Of a DNA stretch of 64,000 bases, positions 41,783 through 49,901 are shown piece after piece. Below the pieces are notes generated by a model. The model ran no database searches, was not told the DNA's origin, and was given only the letters and a program-made list of their open reading frames with translations. How positions within the stretch are numbered: the stretch's first letter is position 1; each line of letters opens with the position of its first letter. The stretch covers positions 3,472,001-3,536,000 of the forward strand of contig NZ_CAXUQC020000001.1 in assembly GCF_964253025.1 (NCBI RefSeq), written 5' to 3'. The DNA comes from Rhizobacter sp964253025 (GTDB lineage Bacteria > Pseudomonadota > Gammaproteobacteria > Burkholderiales > Burkholderiaceae_C). The translations under genes were made by a program, and so were the position numbers.

Positions 41783-43063
41783 TCAGCCATAGAACCAGCG
41801 CGCTGGCACGGTGACGAGGGCCGGGAAGAGGACCAGCAGGAACATGACGACGAACTGGGCCAGCATGAAGGGCCATACGCCCCGCGTGACGGCGTCCATG
41901 CTCACCTTGCCGACGCCGGCCACCGTGCTGAGCACGGTCCCGACTGGCGGCGTGATGAGACCGATGGCGTTGTTGATGATGAAGAGCACGCCGAAGTAGA
42001 CGGGGTCGATTCCGGCCGCCTTGACCAGGGGCATGAACACCGGCGTGAGGATCAGGATGGTCGGCGTCATGTCCATCGCCGTGCCCACGAGCATGGTGAC
42101 AACCATGAGCATGACCAGCAGCAAGGTTGGCTGATCGAGCAACGGCTGGAGCAGCGCGGCGAGTTCGGCGGGCAGATTGGCCACGGTGATCATCCAGGCC
42201 GATACCATGGCGGCCGCGACGAGGAACATGATCACGGCCGTGGTCTGTGCAGCAGCAAGGAAGAGCCCGTACAGTTGCTTGAGCTTCAGCTCCCTGTACA
42301 CGACCGTCGACACGAAGAGGGCATACACCGCTGCGACCACCGCGGCTTCGGTTGGCGTGAACACGCCGAACTTCAGACCTACGACCACGATCGCGGGCAG
42401 CACCAGCGCGAACGTCGCGTCACGCAGTGCGGCCAGCACCTCTCTGCGGCTTGCCCGGGGCGAAGGCGCGATGTTCTTTTGGCGCACCAGCAACCACCAG
42501 GTGATCCACAGGGCAGCACCGAGCATCAGGCCGGGGGCGATGCCGGCCATGAACAACTTGGAGATCGACACGTTGGCAGCGACGCCGAACACGACGAAGG
42601 CAATGCTCGGCGGGATGACGGGTGCGATGACGCTGGCGGATGCCAGCAGGCCCGCCGAACGCGCCGTGTCGTAGCCGGCGCGGTTCATCATGGGCAGCAG
42701 CAGTGCCGCCAGGGCGGCGGCATCGGCCACGGCCGACCCCGACAGTGCCGCCATGATGACCGCCGCCATGATGCCGACGTAGCCCAGGCCGCCCCGCACG
42801 TGGCCCACGAGCGTCATCGCGAAGTTGACGATGCGGCGCGACAGCCCACCGGCATTCATGATCTCGCCGGCCAGCATGAAGAAGGGCACGGCGAGCAACG
42901 GAAAGCTGTTGGCTCCCTCGATCGTGTTCTGCGCGAGGATCTGCGCGTCGAACATGTCGAGGTGGTACATCAGCGCCGCCCCGCACACGAGCAGCGAGAA
43001 CGCGATCGGCACGCCGAGCGCCATGGCGCCGAGGAGTGCGCCGAGAAAGATCGCGATGGTCAT
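41783..43063 (-). CDS. dctM: TRAP transporter large permease DctM
   Basis: A 426-residue membrane protein with 12 or so hydrophobic helices, beginning MTIAIFLGALLGAMALGVPI. Family marks: FPLLAVPFFMLAGEIMNAGG, VGIMAAVIMAALSGSAVADA, SASVIAPVIPPSIAFVVFGV, and near the end GVLFIINNAIGLITPPVGTV. It carries the sodium-coupled transport path with DctQ as small subunit. ATG 43063 overlaps the stop of dctQ by 4 nt (ATGA), so the subunits are made in step. The longer frame upstream is a shadow of dctQ. Confidence 0.93.
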   Translation of the reverse strand: MTIAIFLGALLGAMALGVPIAFSLLVCGAALMYHLDMFDAQILAQNTIEGANSFPLLAVPFFMLAGEIMNAGGLSRRIVNFAMTLVGHVRGGLGYVGIMAAVIMAALSGSAVADAAALAALLLPMMNRAGYDTARSAGLLASASVIAPVIPPSIAFVVFGVAANVSISKLFMAGIAPGLMLGAALWITWWLLVRQKNIAPSPRASRREVLAALRDATFALVLPAIVVVGLKFGVFTPTEAAVVAAVYALFVSTVVYRELKLKQLYGLFLAAAQTTAVIMFLVAAAMVSAWMITVANLPAELAALLQPLLDQPTLLLVMLMVVTMLVGTAMDMTPTILILTPVFMPLVKAAGIDPVYFGVLFIINNAIGLITPPVGTVLSTVAGVGKVSMDAVTRGVWPFMLAQFVVMFLLVLFPALVTVPARWFYG

Positions 43064-43641
43064 GCGGGCGGCCGTTTCTCGCGGTGAATGCGGTCGGCGC
43101 CGACGTCGGCTGCCGCGGGATTGCCATGAGGCATGTCGTCGGAATCGACCACACCGACCAGTTCGGCGTCGCTCAAGCGGCCGGTGGCGAGCCGCAGCAA
43201 CTCGAGCGCGAGGATCACGCCGGCGAGCGCCGCGAACAACACCCCACTGGCGTAGAGGCCTGCCATCGGAATTTCCATCACCGCGCTCGTCGTGTCGAGG
43301 TTGATCACGGCCTGCTGCCAGGCGCCTCGGCCCATCAGCCAGCAGATGACGAGCATGAGGACGTGGGCCAGCGCGAAGCAGACCTTCTTGCCGGCCCGAG
43401 GCAGGCGCGAGACAAGTACATCGGTGCCCAGGTGGGCATGGCGGCGCACCGCCACCACCGCGCCGAGAAAGGTCATCCACACGAAGAGCCAGCGTGACAA
43501 CTCCTCCGACGCGGTGATGCCGGAATTGAAGCCGTAGCGCAGCACGACGTTGCCAAACACCATCAGCACCATCAGCGCGAGGCAGGTCACCATCAGCACG
43601 CCGAACAGGCGGCACATTCCGTCGATTGATCTGTCGAGCAT
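43060..43641 (-). CDS. dctQ: TRAP transporter small permease DctQ
   Basis: A 193-residue four-helix membrane protein, the small subunit of the TRAP transporter. Segments: MCRLFGVLMVTCLALMVLMV, then FGNVVLRYGFNSGITASEEL and SRWLFVWMTFLGAVVAVRRH with the classic E-E-L-SRW-L motif. The last 45 residues form a polar tail (SDDMPHGNPAAADVGAD) not needed for the family. ATG 43641 has GGAG upstream; the frame upstream of it crosses the operator region. First gene of the TRAP/quinate unit, separated from the TetR gene by a 102-bp gap containing an inverted repeat. Confidence 0.88.
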   Translation of the reverse strand: MLDRSIDGMCRLFGVLMVTCLALMVLMVFGNVVLRYGFNSGITASEELSRWLFVWMTFLGAVVAVRRHAHLGTDVLVSRLPRAGKKVCFALAHVLMLVICWLMGRGAWQQAVINLDTTSAVMEIPMAGLYASGVLFAALAGVILALELLRLATGRLSDAELVGVVDSDDMPHGNPAAADVGADRIHREKRPPA

Positions 43642-43657
43642 CGTGAATCTCCGGACG

Positions 43658-43685
43658 CCAGTTTTGTACGAACTGGTTAGTTTTG
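43658..43685. promoter_or_regulatory. TetR-type operator candidate upstream of TRAP operon
   Basis: CCAGTT-TTGTACG-AACTGG (43658-43676) is a perfect 6-bp inverted repeat, and AACT-GGTT-AGTT overlaps its right half. The site lies 17 bp before the dctQ start and 59 bp after the TetR gene's stop. Such nested palindromes are usual for TetR dimers, and the neighbouring regulator is the obvious ligand-binding partner. Confidence 0.45.
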
Positions 43686-43743
43686 CGCTCGGTGAAAACA
43701 CTGAGGCAGGGGCGCGCTCAGCACTTCGATGCGGTGATGCGGA

Positions 43744-44427
43744 TCAGTTCTTTCGCATGAAGCGCACGACCATCTCCACCACGTTCTCGCGCCGTTCGGC
43801 GATGTAGGCGGGCGACGTCATGTCGAGCTTGAAGATCAGGCTGAAGGTATGCCGGTTCGACACGTTGAAGAAGCTCAGCGCGGAGATCGACGCGTGGATG
43901 TCAATCGGATTGAGCCCCCGCCGGAAAACACCGGCCTTGACGCCGCGTTCGTAGAGGTTCCGGATGGCAGCGATGGCCGGAACGTTGAGTTCCTGGATCC
44001 GCGGACTTTGCGCCAGGTACTCGCCGCGGTTGATGTTCTCCGACATCACGAGGCGAATGTAGCTCTCATGGTGGAGGTGATGATCGAACGTGAAGGCCAC
44101 CAGGCGGCGCAGCGCCTCCTCGGGTTCCAGGTCCTGCAGGTGCAGTTCGGCTTCCACGTCCCGCACTCGACGGTACGACTCCTCCAGCACGGCGAGGTAC
44201 AGGCCCTCCTTGCTGCCGAAGTAGTAGTAGATCATCCGCTTGCTGGTATTGGTTGCCGCCGCGATCGCATCGATGCGTGCGCCAGCCAATCCCTTCTCAC
44301 CGAACTCGCCCTCGGCCACCTCGAGGATGTTGGCCTTGGTGCGCTCCGGGTCATTCGTACGGGTGGGCTCCTTGCGGGCCGGCGCGGCACTCCGGGCGGG
44401 ACGCGCGCGATGTACTGGTCCGTTCAT
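43744..44427 (-). CDS. TetR/AcrR family regulator
   Basis: A 227-residue TetR-family regulator. After a basic Ala/Pro-rich arm, the helix-turn-helix lies at residues 30-75: RTKANILEVAEGEFGEKGLA, then IDAIAAATNTSKRMIYYYFG. The C-terminal domain (PF17938-like, TetR_C) contains HHLHHESYIRLVMSENINRG and LYERGVKAGVFRRGL. ATG 44427 is used; the longer frame is a shadow of the pcaI/J region. It probably controls the TRAP/dehydratase unit downstream, responding to a hydroaromatic or aromatic ligand. That pairing is inferred from position and the adjacent palindrome. Confidence 0.88.
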   Translation of the reverse strand: MNGPVHRARPARSAAPARKEPTRTNDPERTKANILEVAEGEFGEKGLAGARIDAIAAATNTSKRMIYYYFGSKEGLYLAVLEESYRRVRDVEAELHLQDLEPEEALRRLVAFTFDHHLHHESYIRLVMSENINRGEYLAQSPRIQELNVPAIAAIRNLYERGVKAGVFRRGLNPIDIHASISALSFFNVSNRHTFSLIFKLDMTSPAYIAERRENVVEMVVRFMRKN

Positions 44428-44519
44428 TCCGGCAGTGTAAGGGCGGCAGTCATGCAGGGTCGCACACAGGCGGGCGCCTCTCGAACGCGTCATTGCGTGA
44501 CGACGGTCACCACGTGCCT

Positions 44520-45173
44520 TCAGTTCGATGCGTCGCGACGGGTCAAGTTGATGGCGGTGCAGGCCTGCAGGGCCTCGAAGGAGAAGCCCTCGACCAGGTC
44601 CGTGACGATCGCGTGGCCGTCGCGCAGGTCGATCACGGCCAGGTCGGTGATCACGCGGCTGACGCACGCGAGACCGGTGACGGGGTAGGTCAGCCGAGGC
44701 ACGAGCTTGCTTTCGCCGGCCTTGGTGAGGTGTTCCATCATCACCCAGGTCCGCTTGGCGCCGATTGCCAGGTCCATCGCGCCGCCCACGGCCGGGATCG
44801 CATCCGGCGCGCCGGTATGCCAGTTCGCGAGGTCGCCGTTGGCCGCCACTTGGAACGCGCCGAGGACGCACAGGTCCAGATGGCCGCCACGCATCATCGC
44901 AAAGCTGTCGGCATGATGGAAGAAGCAGCCGCCCGGGCGAAGGGTGACAGGCTGCTTCCCGGCGTTGATGAGGTCGTAGTCTTCCTGGCCCACGGCGGCC
45001 GCAGGTCCCATGCCGAGCACCCCGTTCTCGCTGTGCAGCAGCACCTCGCGGTCGACCGGCAGGTGGTTCGCCACCAGCGTCGGCAGGCCGATGCCGAGGT
45101 TGACGACCATGCCGTCGGCAATGTCGCGAGCCGCCCGGGCCGCCATCTGGTCGCGCGTCCATCGTGCCGTCAT
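44520..45173 (-). CDS. pcaJ: 3-oxoadipate CoA-transferase subunit B
   Basis: A 217-residue beta subunit of a succinyl-CoA:3-oxoacid CoA-transferase. It shows the start MTARWTRDQMAARAARDIAD, GMVVNLGIGLPTLVANHL, and the active-site motif LLHSENGVLGMGP with the catalytic Glu of SENG. With PcaI it transfers CoA from succinyl-CoA to 3-oxoadipate. ATG 45173 matches the family N-terminus; GTG 45185, overlapping the pcaI stop, is an alternative. It is the last gene of the pca operon in the window; the thiolase PcaF that would finish the pathway is not adjacent. Confidence 0.9.
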   Translation of the reverse strand: MTARWTRDQMAARAARDIADGMVVNLGIGLPTLVANHLPVDREVLLHSENGVLGMGPAAAVGQEDYDLINAGKQPVTLRPGGCFFHHADSFAMMRGGHLDLCVLGAFQVAANGDLANWHTGAPDAIPAVGGAMDLAIGAKRTWVMMEHLTKAGESKLVPRLTYPVTGLACVSRVITDLAVIDLRDGHAIVTDLVEGFSFEALQACTAINLTRRDASN

Positions 45174-45181
45174 GTTCTGCC

Positions 45182-45877
45182 TCACGACTTCATGCCGCCG
45201 CCCACCGTGGCGGCACGATCGATGCGCACCACCCGGTGAACGTACAGGCCGGGGGTGACCACGGCCTCGGGGTCGATTCCGCCGGGCTCCACCACCCGGT
45301 GAACCGTCGCGATGGTGAGCTTCGCCGCAGCGGCCATGATCGGGCCGAAGTTGCGCGCCGTCATCCGATAGGTGAGATTGCCCAGGCGGTCACCCGTCTC
45401 CGCCTTGATGAGTGCAACGTCGGCATGGATGGGGTACTCCAGCACATAGTCCCGCCCGTGGATGTGACGGGTCTCCTTGCCGCGTGCCAGCTCCGTGCCG
45501 AATCCGGTCGGGGTGAAGAAGGCGCCGATGCCGGCGCCGGCCGCCCGGATGCGCTCGGCCAGGTTCCCCTGCGGCACGAGCTCGAGTTCCAGCTGGCCTT
45601 CGCGGTATCGCCGGTCGAAATGATGCGAGTCGGCCTGGCGCGGAAAGCTGCAGATGATCCTGCGCACCCGCCCCGCGGCCAGAAGTGCTGCGAGGCCGCT
45701 CTCCCCGTTGCCGGCATTGTTGTTCACGACGGTGAGGTCGCGGGCCCCTTGCGCGACGAGGGCCTCCACGAGTTCGTTCGGCAAGCCTGCCGTGCCGAAG
45801 CCGCCGATCATCACGGTCGACCCGTCGCGGATGTCGGCCACTGCATCGGCCACGTTCTGTACCAGCTTGTTGATCAT
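45182..45877 (-). CDS. pcaI: 3-oxoadipate CoA-transferase subunit A
   Basis: A 231-residue alpha subunit of the same CoA-transferase. Typical segments: MINKLVQNVADAVADIRDGS, VMIGGFGTAGLPNELVEALV with the glycine-rich CoA loop, LTVVNNNAGNGESGLAALLA, FFTPTGFGTELARGKETRHI and ADVALIKAETGDRLGNLTYR. It overlaps pcaCD upstream by 4 nt (ATGA) and is followed 8 bp later by pcaJ, so the two subunits are coupled. The paired order I then J, together with pcaHGB upstream, fixes 3-oxoadipate as the substrate over acetoacetate. Confidence 0.9.
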   Translation of the reverse strand: MINKLVQNVADAVADIRDGSTVMIGGFGTAGLPNELVEALVAQGARDLTVVNNNAGNGESGLAALLAAGRVRRIICSFPRQADSHHFDRRYREGQLELELVPQGNLAERIRAAGAGIGAFFTPTGFGTELARGKETRHIHGRDYVLEYPIHADVALIKAETGDRLGNLTYRMTARNFGPIMAAAAKLTIATVHRVVEPGGIDPEAVVTPGLYVHRVVRIDRAATVGGGMKS

Positions 45878-47124
45878 GCCGACAGCCGATCGAGAAAGCG
45901 GACGACGTGGTCCGCGAATGCCGTCGGCCGCTCGATCACCGACAGGTGGGAGGCGCCGGGCAGGACGACGAGATCGGCGTCCGGGATGCCCCGCGCCAGC
46001 ACCTCGCTCATCGCCGGTGGCGTGCCGGGATCGAGTTCGCTCGCCAGCACCAGCACGGGCACGCGGATGTTGCCCAGGTAGGGCGATGTGTCCAGCCGCT
46101 GCAGGGCTTCGCAGCTCGCGATGTAGCCCTCAGGGTGGCATGCCGCGACGCGCCGGCGCCAACGCTCGACGACCGCTGCATTGGCGTCGCGGAACGTTTC
46201 GCTGAACCAGCGCGGCATGGCCATATCGGCAACGGCCGCCATCCCCCCGCTGCGCACCAGCCCGATTCGCGCGCCCCACGCCGCGCGACCCGCCTCGTCA
46301 TACCCCGATGTGCTGTTGGCGATCACGAGGGCCTTCACCAGTTCGGGATGTCGCAGCGCAAGCGCCTGCGCCACCATGCCGCCCATCGACAGGCCGACGA
46401 AGACCACCGGCCCACACGCGAGCTCCCGGATCAAGGCTGCGGCGTCGTCCGCCAGGCCTTCCACCGTCCACGGGCCCTCCGGCACATCCGAGAGTCCGTG
46501 CCCGCGATGGTCATGACTGACCACGCGGCACGTGTCGGAGAGCCTGCCCGCGAGGCCGTCCCACATCGAACGGTCGCAGCCGAGGGCGTGGCTCAGCACA
46601 ACGGTGTGGCTCGGGTGCGCGCCGCCCCGTCGTTCGCGCACGCTGTAGGCAATGGAGGGCGACGTGGCGGTGCGGGCCTGACGTCCATCCGCCGGATGAA
46701 CCACCGCTTGCACATCGACTGCGGCGAGATCGATGCCGGCTTCGCGCATCACCTTGGCTGCATGGGCGAATCCGCTGTTGGCGGCCGGCACGCCGGCGTA
46801 CACCGCCGACTGCATCAGCACCTCCTTGAGATCGTCAGGCGAGAGCTGCCCCGGCGATCCCGGTTGGATCGCGGCCCGCACGTGGAGCTCGAATTCTTCC
46901 CAGCGACCCATGGCGCAGGTGATCGACAACACGATGATGCGACGCGTGCGGTCGTCGAGGCCGGGGCGATCCCAGATGCCGTGCCAGGCGTGACGGGTGA
47001 TGAAATCCTGGAATTCGGCGTTGAAGTTGGTTGCCTGGGCCATCGAACGGTCGACCCAGGCGTCGCCGAGGATGGCGCGACGGCGAGCCATCCCGCGTTC
47101 GACATCGAGATCAGGGAGCTCCAT
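45874..47124 (-). CDS. fused 4-carboxymuconolactone decarboxylase / 3-oxoadipate enol-lactonase
   Basis: A 416-residue bifunctional protein. Residues 1-130 are a carboxymuconolactone decarboxylase (PcaC): RRAILGDAWVDRSMAQATNF, RRIIVLSITCAMGRWEEFEL, H81, then LKEVLMQSAVYAGVPAANSG. After a polar linker (131-170), residues 172-416 are a 3-oxoadipate enol-lactonase (PcaD), an alpha/beta hydrolase with S246 in FVGLSMGG, the acid in SELDPGTPP and His in GASHLSVIERP. It carries out the two steps from 4-carboxymuconolactone to 3-oxoadipate. In the actinobacterial PcaL fusion the order is PcaD then PcaC; here it is reversed. GAGGAGG precedes ATG 47124, which lies within the end of pcaB. Confidence 0.9.
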   Translation of the reverse strand: MELPDLDVERGMARRRAILGDAWVDRSMAQATNFNAEFQDFITRHAWHGIWDRPGLDDRTRRIIVLSITCAMGRWEEFELHVRAAIQPGSPGQLSPDDLKEVLMQSAVYAGVPAANSGFAHAAKVMREAGIDLAAVDVQAVVHPADGRQARTATSPSIAYSVRERRGGAHPSHTVVLSHALGCDRSMWDGLAGRLSDTCRVVSHDHRGHGLSDVPEGPWTVEGLADDAAALIRELACGPVVFVGLSMGGMVAQALALRHPELVKALVIANSTSGYDEAGRAAWGARIGLVRSGGMAAVADMAMPRWFSETFRDANAAVVERWRRRVAACHPEGYIASCEALQRLDTSPYLGNIRVPVLVLASELDPGTPPAMSEVLARGIPDADLVVLPGASHLSVIERPTAFADHVVRFLDRLSA

Positions 47125-48490
47125 GGGGTTCCTCCTCATCGGACCGGAGCGCGGCGAGGCGCACGTCGAACTGGCGCCGCGCGGCAGCGAGCGCCGCCCG
47201 TGGATCGAAGGCCTGCGCAAGCGCGTGCGGGTCGAGGCCTTGCAGGCCGGGTTCGGCCTCGAGTGCCCGGCACAGCAGATCCAGCAGAGGCTGACCGCCT
47301 TGCAGCGCGTCCTGGCTGAGCGCCTCGAGCATCTGATGCGCGCGCGCCTTGCCGATTGCTGGCGCGAGCAGTGCAGCGGCCGGCTCGGCAAAGACCACAC
47401 CCCTGAGCGCGTCGATGTTGCGGCGCATTGCCGCCGAATCGACCCGAGGGCCGGCAAACACGTCGGCCAGCGCCAGGGCCGACGCATGCACACCGATGAA
47501 CAGGCCGGGCCACTCGGCCAGCTCGGCCTGCCAGGTCCCGAGGCCCCGTTCGTGCTGCTGTGACATGGCGGCCAGCAGGGCAGCCGCTCGGTGCGGGGAC
47601 CGCTGCGCGACCGCGATGGCCACGAGCGCGCCGACCGGATTGCGTTTGTGGGGCATGGCGGACGAACCGCCACGACCGGTGGACGGCGGCTCCGTCAGTT
47701 CACCCACTTCGAACTGGGCCATGAGCGACAGGTCCGTGCCGATCTTCCCCAGAGAGCCGGCCAGCACCGCGGCCTCCATCGCCAGACGCAGCCATTCGTC
47801 GCGCTGGGTGTGCCAGGGCGAAGGTGGCTCCGCCAGGCGCAGCGCCGACGCCATGTGCCGGGACACGGCAGGCGCATGCGCGCCCCAGCTCGCCTGGGTG
47901 CCGACCGCGCCGCCGAGTTGCAAGGCCAGGCCGCGCGCCGCCAACACGCGAAGACGCTTCCGGCTCCGGGCGAGGGGTGCCGCCCAGTTGAGCACCTTCA
48001 GGCCGAAGGACGTGACCTGCGCCGGTTGCATGAGGGTTCGCGCAAGCATCGGCGTGTCGGCGTGCGTCTCCGCCAGCGCGACGAGCGCTTCGAGCAGGCG
48101 CCCCAGCACGTCGTCGAGCGCCGCGAGCGAACATCTAGTGCACAGGGCCATGGCCGTGTCGAGCACGTCCTGGCTCGTGCTGCCCTGGTGCACCACCGCG
48201 GCCGCCTCAGGACTGTAGAGCGCCACTGTGCGAGTCAGCTCCTGCACGAGCGGAATCGCCAGGCTGCCAGCGCGCGTGCTGGCTGACGCCAACGCCTCGA
48301 TGTCGTAAAGCTCCACCTTGCAGACGCTCGCGATGGCCGCGGCATGCGACGCCGGAATCAGCCCGACGGCGGCCTGCGCCTGGGCCAGCGCGGCCTCGAA
48401 GTCGAACATCCCCTGCACCAGTGCCTTGTCCTCAAAGGGGGCAGCGGCCTGCGCAGGTGCGAGAAATCGATCGAACAGAGGCAGGCTCAT
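47111..48490 (-). CDS. pcaB: 3-carboxy-cis,cis-muconate cycloisomerase
   Basis: A 459-residue enzyme of the fumarase/aspartase superfamily that lactonises 3-carboxymuconate. Features: LFDRFLAPAQAAAPFEDKAL at the start, VVHQGSTSQDVLDTAMAL, TLMQPAQVTSFGLKVLNW and the superfamily signature GRGGSSAMPHKRNPVGA. The C-terminal 100 residues are the extra domain of bacterial PcaB. The end overlaps the start of pcaCD by 14 bp; the beginning is 4 bp after the pcaG stop. Start ATG 48490 (MSLPLFDRF) is chosen because the frame upstream is a shadow of pcaG. Confidence 0.93.
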   Translation of the reverse strand: MSLPLFDRFLAPAQAAAPFEDKALVQGMFDFEAALAQAQAAVGLIPASHAAAIASVCKVELYDIEALASASTRAGSLAIPLVQELTRTVALYSPEAAAVVHQGSTSQDVLDTAMALCTRCSLAALDDVLGRLLEALVALAETHADTPMLARTLMQPAQVTSFGLKVLNWAAPLARSRKRLRVLAARGLALQLGGAVGTQASWGAHAPAVSRHMASALRLAEPPSPWHTQRDEWLRLAMEAAVLAGSLGKIGTDLSLMAQFEVGELTEPPSTGRGGSSAMPHKRNPVGALVAIAVAQRSPHRAAALLAAMSQQHERGLGTWQAELAEWPGLFIGVHASALALADVFAGPRVDSAAMRRNIDALRGVVFAEPAAALLAPAIGKARAHQMLEALSQDALQGGQPLLDLLCRALEAEPGLQGLDPHALAQAFDPRAALAAARRQFDVRLAALRSDEEEPHGAP

Positions 48491-48494
48491 CGGC

Positions 48495-49004
48495 TCAGGT
48501 GAAGTCGAAGAACACGGTTTCGGACGGCCCCTGCAGGTGGAGGTCCCAGCGCCAGGGCGCCGCGCCGTCTCCCCTTGCGATGAGCGTCGACCGGCGTTCG
48601 ACCGGCACCGCATCGAGCAACGGCGCCTCGGAGCAGCCCGGCGGAAGGATCGCAGTGAACTGGTGTTTCACCAGCCCCCGAGCGAATACCGCGACATAGC
48701 ACGCCGGCTCGTCCGCCTGCGCCTGGGCCGGCAGGCCGAACCGGAAGCGGCCGCCCTCGTCGGTGTGGGTTCGATGGAAGCCGGGAGGCAGGCCGGGCCG
48801 GTCCCCGGGGGCCGGCACTCCCGGCACCCAGGCCTCGAGCACGGCGTCCTGCACGGGCGTTCCATCCCCGTCGAACACGTGTCCTTCGATCTGCACGGGT
48901 CGGGCCGGATCGCCCGGATCGAAGGCCCACCGCCATGCCTCATGCGGAAAGGGGCCGATGGTCTGTGAGGTGGTGATCGAAAGGGGTGGCGTTGGCTGGT
49001 TCAT
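48495..49004 (-). CDS. pcaG: protocatechuate 3,4-dioxygenase alpha subunit
   Basis: A 169-residue alpha subunit of the intradiol dioxygenase that opens protocatechuate to 3-carboxy-cis,cis-muconate. It begins MNQPTPPLSITTSQTIGPFP and EAWRWAF, then IEGHVFDGDGTPVQDAVLEA, the intradiol repeat, and ends LHLQGPSETVFFDF. The alpha subunit lacks iron ligands and completes the active site of PcaH. It is somewhat shorter than many PcaG proteins (about 200 aa). The gap to pcaH is 42 bp. Confidence 0.93.
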   Translation of the reverse strand: MNQPTPPLSITTSQTIGPFPHEAWRWAFDPGDPARPVQIEGHVFDGDGTPVQDAVLEAWVPGVPAPGDRPGLPPGFHRTHTDEGGRFRFGLPAQAQADEPACYVAVFARGLVKHQFTAILPPGCSEAPLLDAVPVERRSTLIARGDGAAPWRWDLHLQGPSETVFFDFT

Positions 49005-49046
49005 GGTCTCGACCGTCGGAGGATCAAGGAGGTGGCGTCAAAGGCT

Positions 49047-49739
49047 TCACACGCCGAACGGCGTGGCGTCCCGGCCACGCAACACGATGTCGAAAACGTA
49101 GCCCAGCATCTGGTCACCGACGGTCTCTTCGAGGCTGAAGCGTGACACCAGGCTTCGGCGTGCCGGCGCGTCAGGCACGCTCTGGAAGATCGGGTCGTAG
49201 GCCAGGAGCGGGTCGTCGGGAAAGTACATCTGCGTGACCAGCCGCTGCGCCAGCACGTTGCCGAACAAGGAGAAATGGATGTGGGCCGGCCGCCATGCCT
49301 TGCTGTGGTTGCCCCAGGGATAGGCCCCTGGCTTGATGGTGACGAACCGGTAGCGCCCGGCCGCATCGGTGAGAAGCTTGCCGAAGCCGAAGAAGTTGGG
49401 ATCCAGCGGAGCATTGTGCTGATCGCGCGAATGCCAGTAGCGTCCGGCCGAATTGCATTGCCACACCTCGATCAGCGAGTCGCGGACCGGGCGACCGTCC
49501 TCGTCGACCACGCGGCCCGTCACCACGATCCTCTCGCCAAGCGGCGCGCCACCTCCTCTGGCCGTCAGGTCGTCGTCTCCCTGAGCGAGCAGGGTCGCCG
49601 GGAAAACCAGGGGCTGGCTCGTCAGGGCCGGGCACGCCGCGCGCACCGGCGCTTGCCGCGCCCCGCGCTTGGCGGTGCTCTTGTAAGGTGCGTGCAGCGG
49701 GTCCGGCCAGACGCCCTGCGGGACGGGATCAAAGCGCAT
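49047..49739 (-). CDS. pcaH: protocatechuate 3,4-dioxygenase beta subunit
   Basis: A 230-residue iron-carrying beta subunit. The four non-haem Fe(III) ligands are visible with exactly the family spacing: Y101 (GRYWHSRD), Y140 (GAYPWGNH), H153 and H155 (PAHIHFSLFG). The intradiol ring-cleavage signature GERIVVTGRVVDEDGRPVRD lies before them. GAGG precedes ATG 49739. It is the first gene of the pca operon (H, G, B, CD, I, J), read away from the divergent IclR-type regulator, with 162 bp of shared promoter region between. Confidence 0.95.
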   Translation of the reverse strand: MRFDPVPQGVWPDPLHAPYKSTAKRGARQAPVRAACPALTSQPLVFPATLLAQGDDDLTARGGGAPLGERIVVTGRVVDEDGRPVRDSLIEVWQCNSAGRYWHSRDQHNAPLDPNFFGFGKLLTDAAGRYRFVTIKPGAYPWGNHSKAWRPAHIHFSLFGNVLAQRLVTQMYFPDDPLLAYDPIFQSVPDAPARRSLVSRFSLEETVGDQMLGYVFDIVLRGRDATPFGV

Positions 49740-49756
49740 GCTGACCTCAGCGGATG

Positions 49757-49767
49757 TGTGCGATTGG
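49757..49767. promoter_or_regulatory. first copy of TGTGCGATTrG repeat near pcaH
   Basis: TGTGCGATTGG lies 18 bp upstream of the pcaH start. It matches 10 of 11 bases of the copy at 49871-49881 next to the regulator gene. It may be a half-site for the IclR-type regulator on the pca operon promoter. Confidence 0.4.
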
Positions 49768-49871
49768 TGAGCAAGCAGGTGAATCTCTACTTGCTGAAGG
49801 TCACTCTATCGAGAACCATTGAGATATCACAAGACGATCAACCCGCAAGGCGCTCGTTGGGCGCGCGTTTT

Positions 49872-49886
49872 GTGCGATTAGCGGAC
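49872..49886. promoter_or_regulatory. PcaR/PcaU-type operator candidate
   Basis: GTGCGATTAGCGGAC matches 11 of 15 positions of GTTCGATAATCGCAC, the site I recall for Pseudomonas PcaR. It lies 15 bp before the ATG of the divergent IclR-type gene, where binding would give autoregulation. It also contains the second copy of the TGTGCGATTrG direct repeat. Confidence 0.5.
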
Positions 49887-49901
49887 TCGACGATTCGACT
49901 C

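Noticed and set aside
41711..43087. 458-codon plus-strand frame opposite dctM
   Set aside because: Its translation is dominated by His/Asp/Glu/Arg/Gln, the usual mirror of a hydrophobic membrane protein; no family match.
45907..47319. 470-codon plus-strand frame opposite the pcaCD fusion
   Set aside because: Antisense shadow; the fusion's two enzyme domains are unmistakable on the minus strand.
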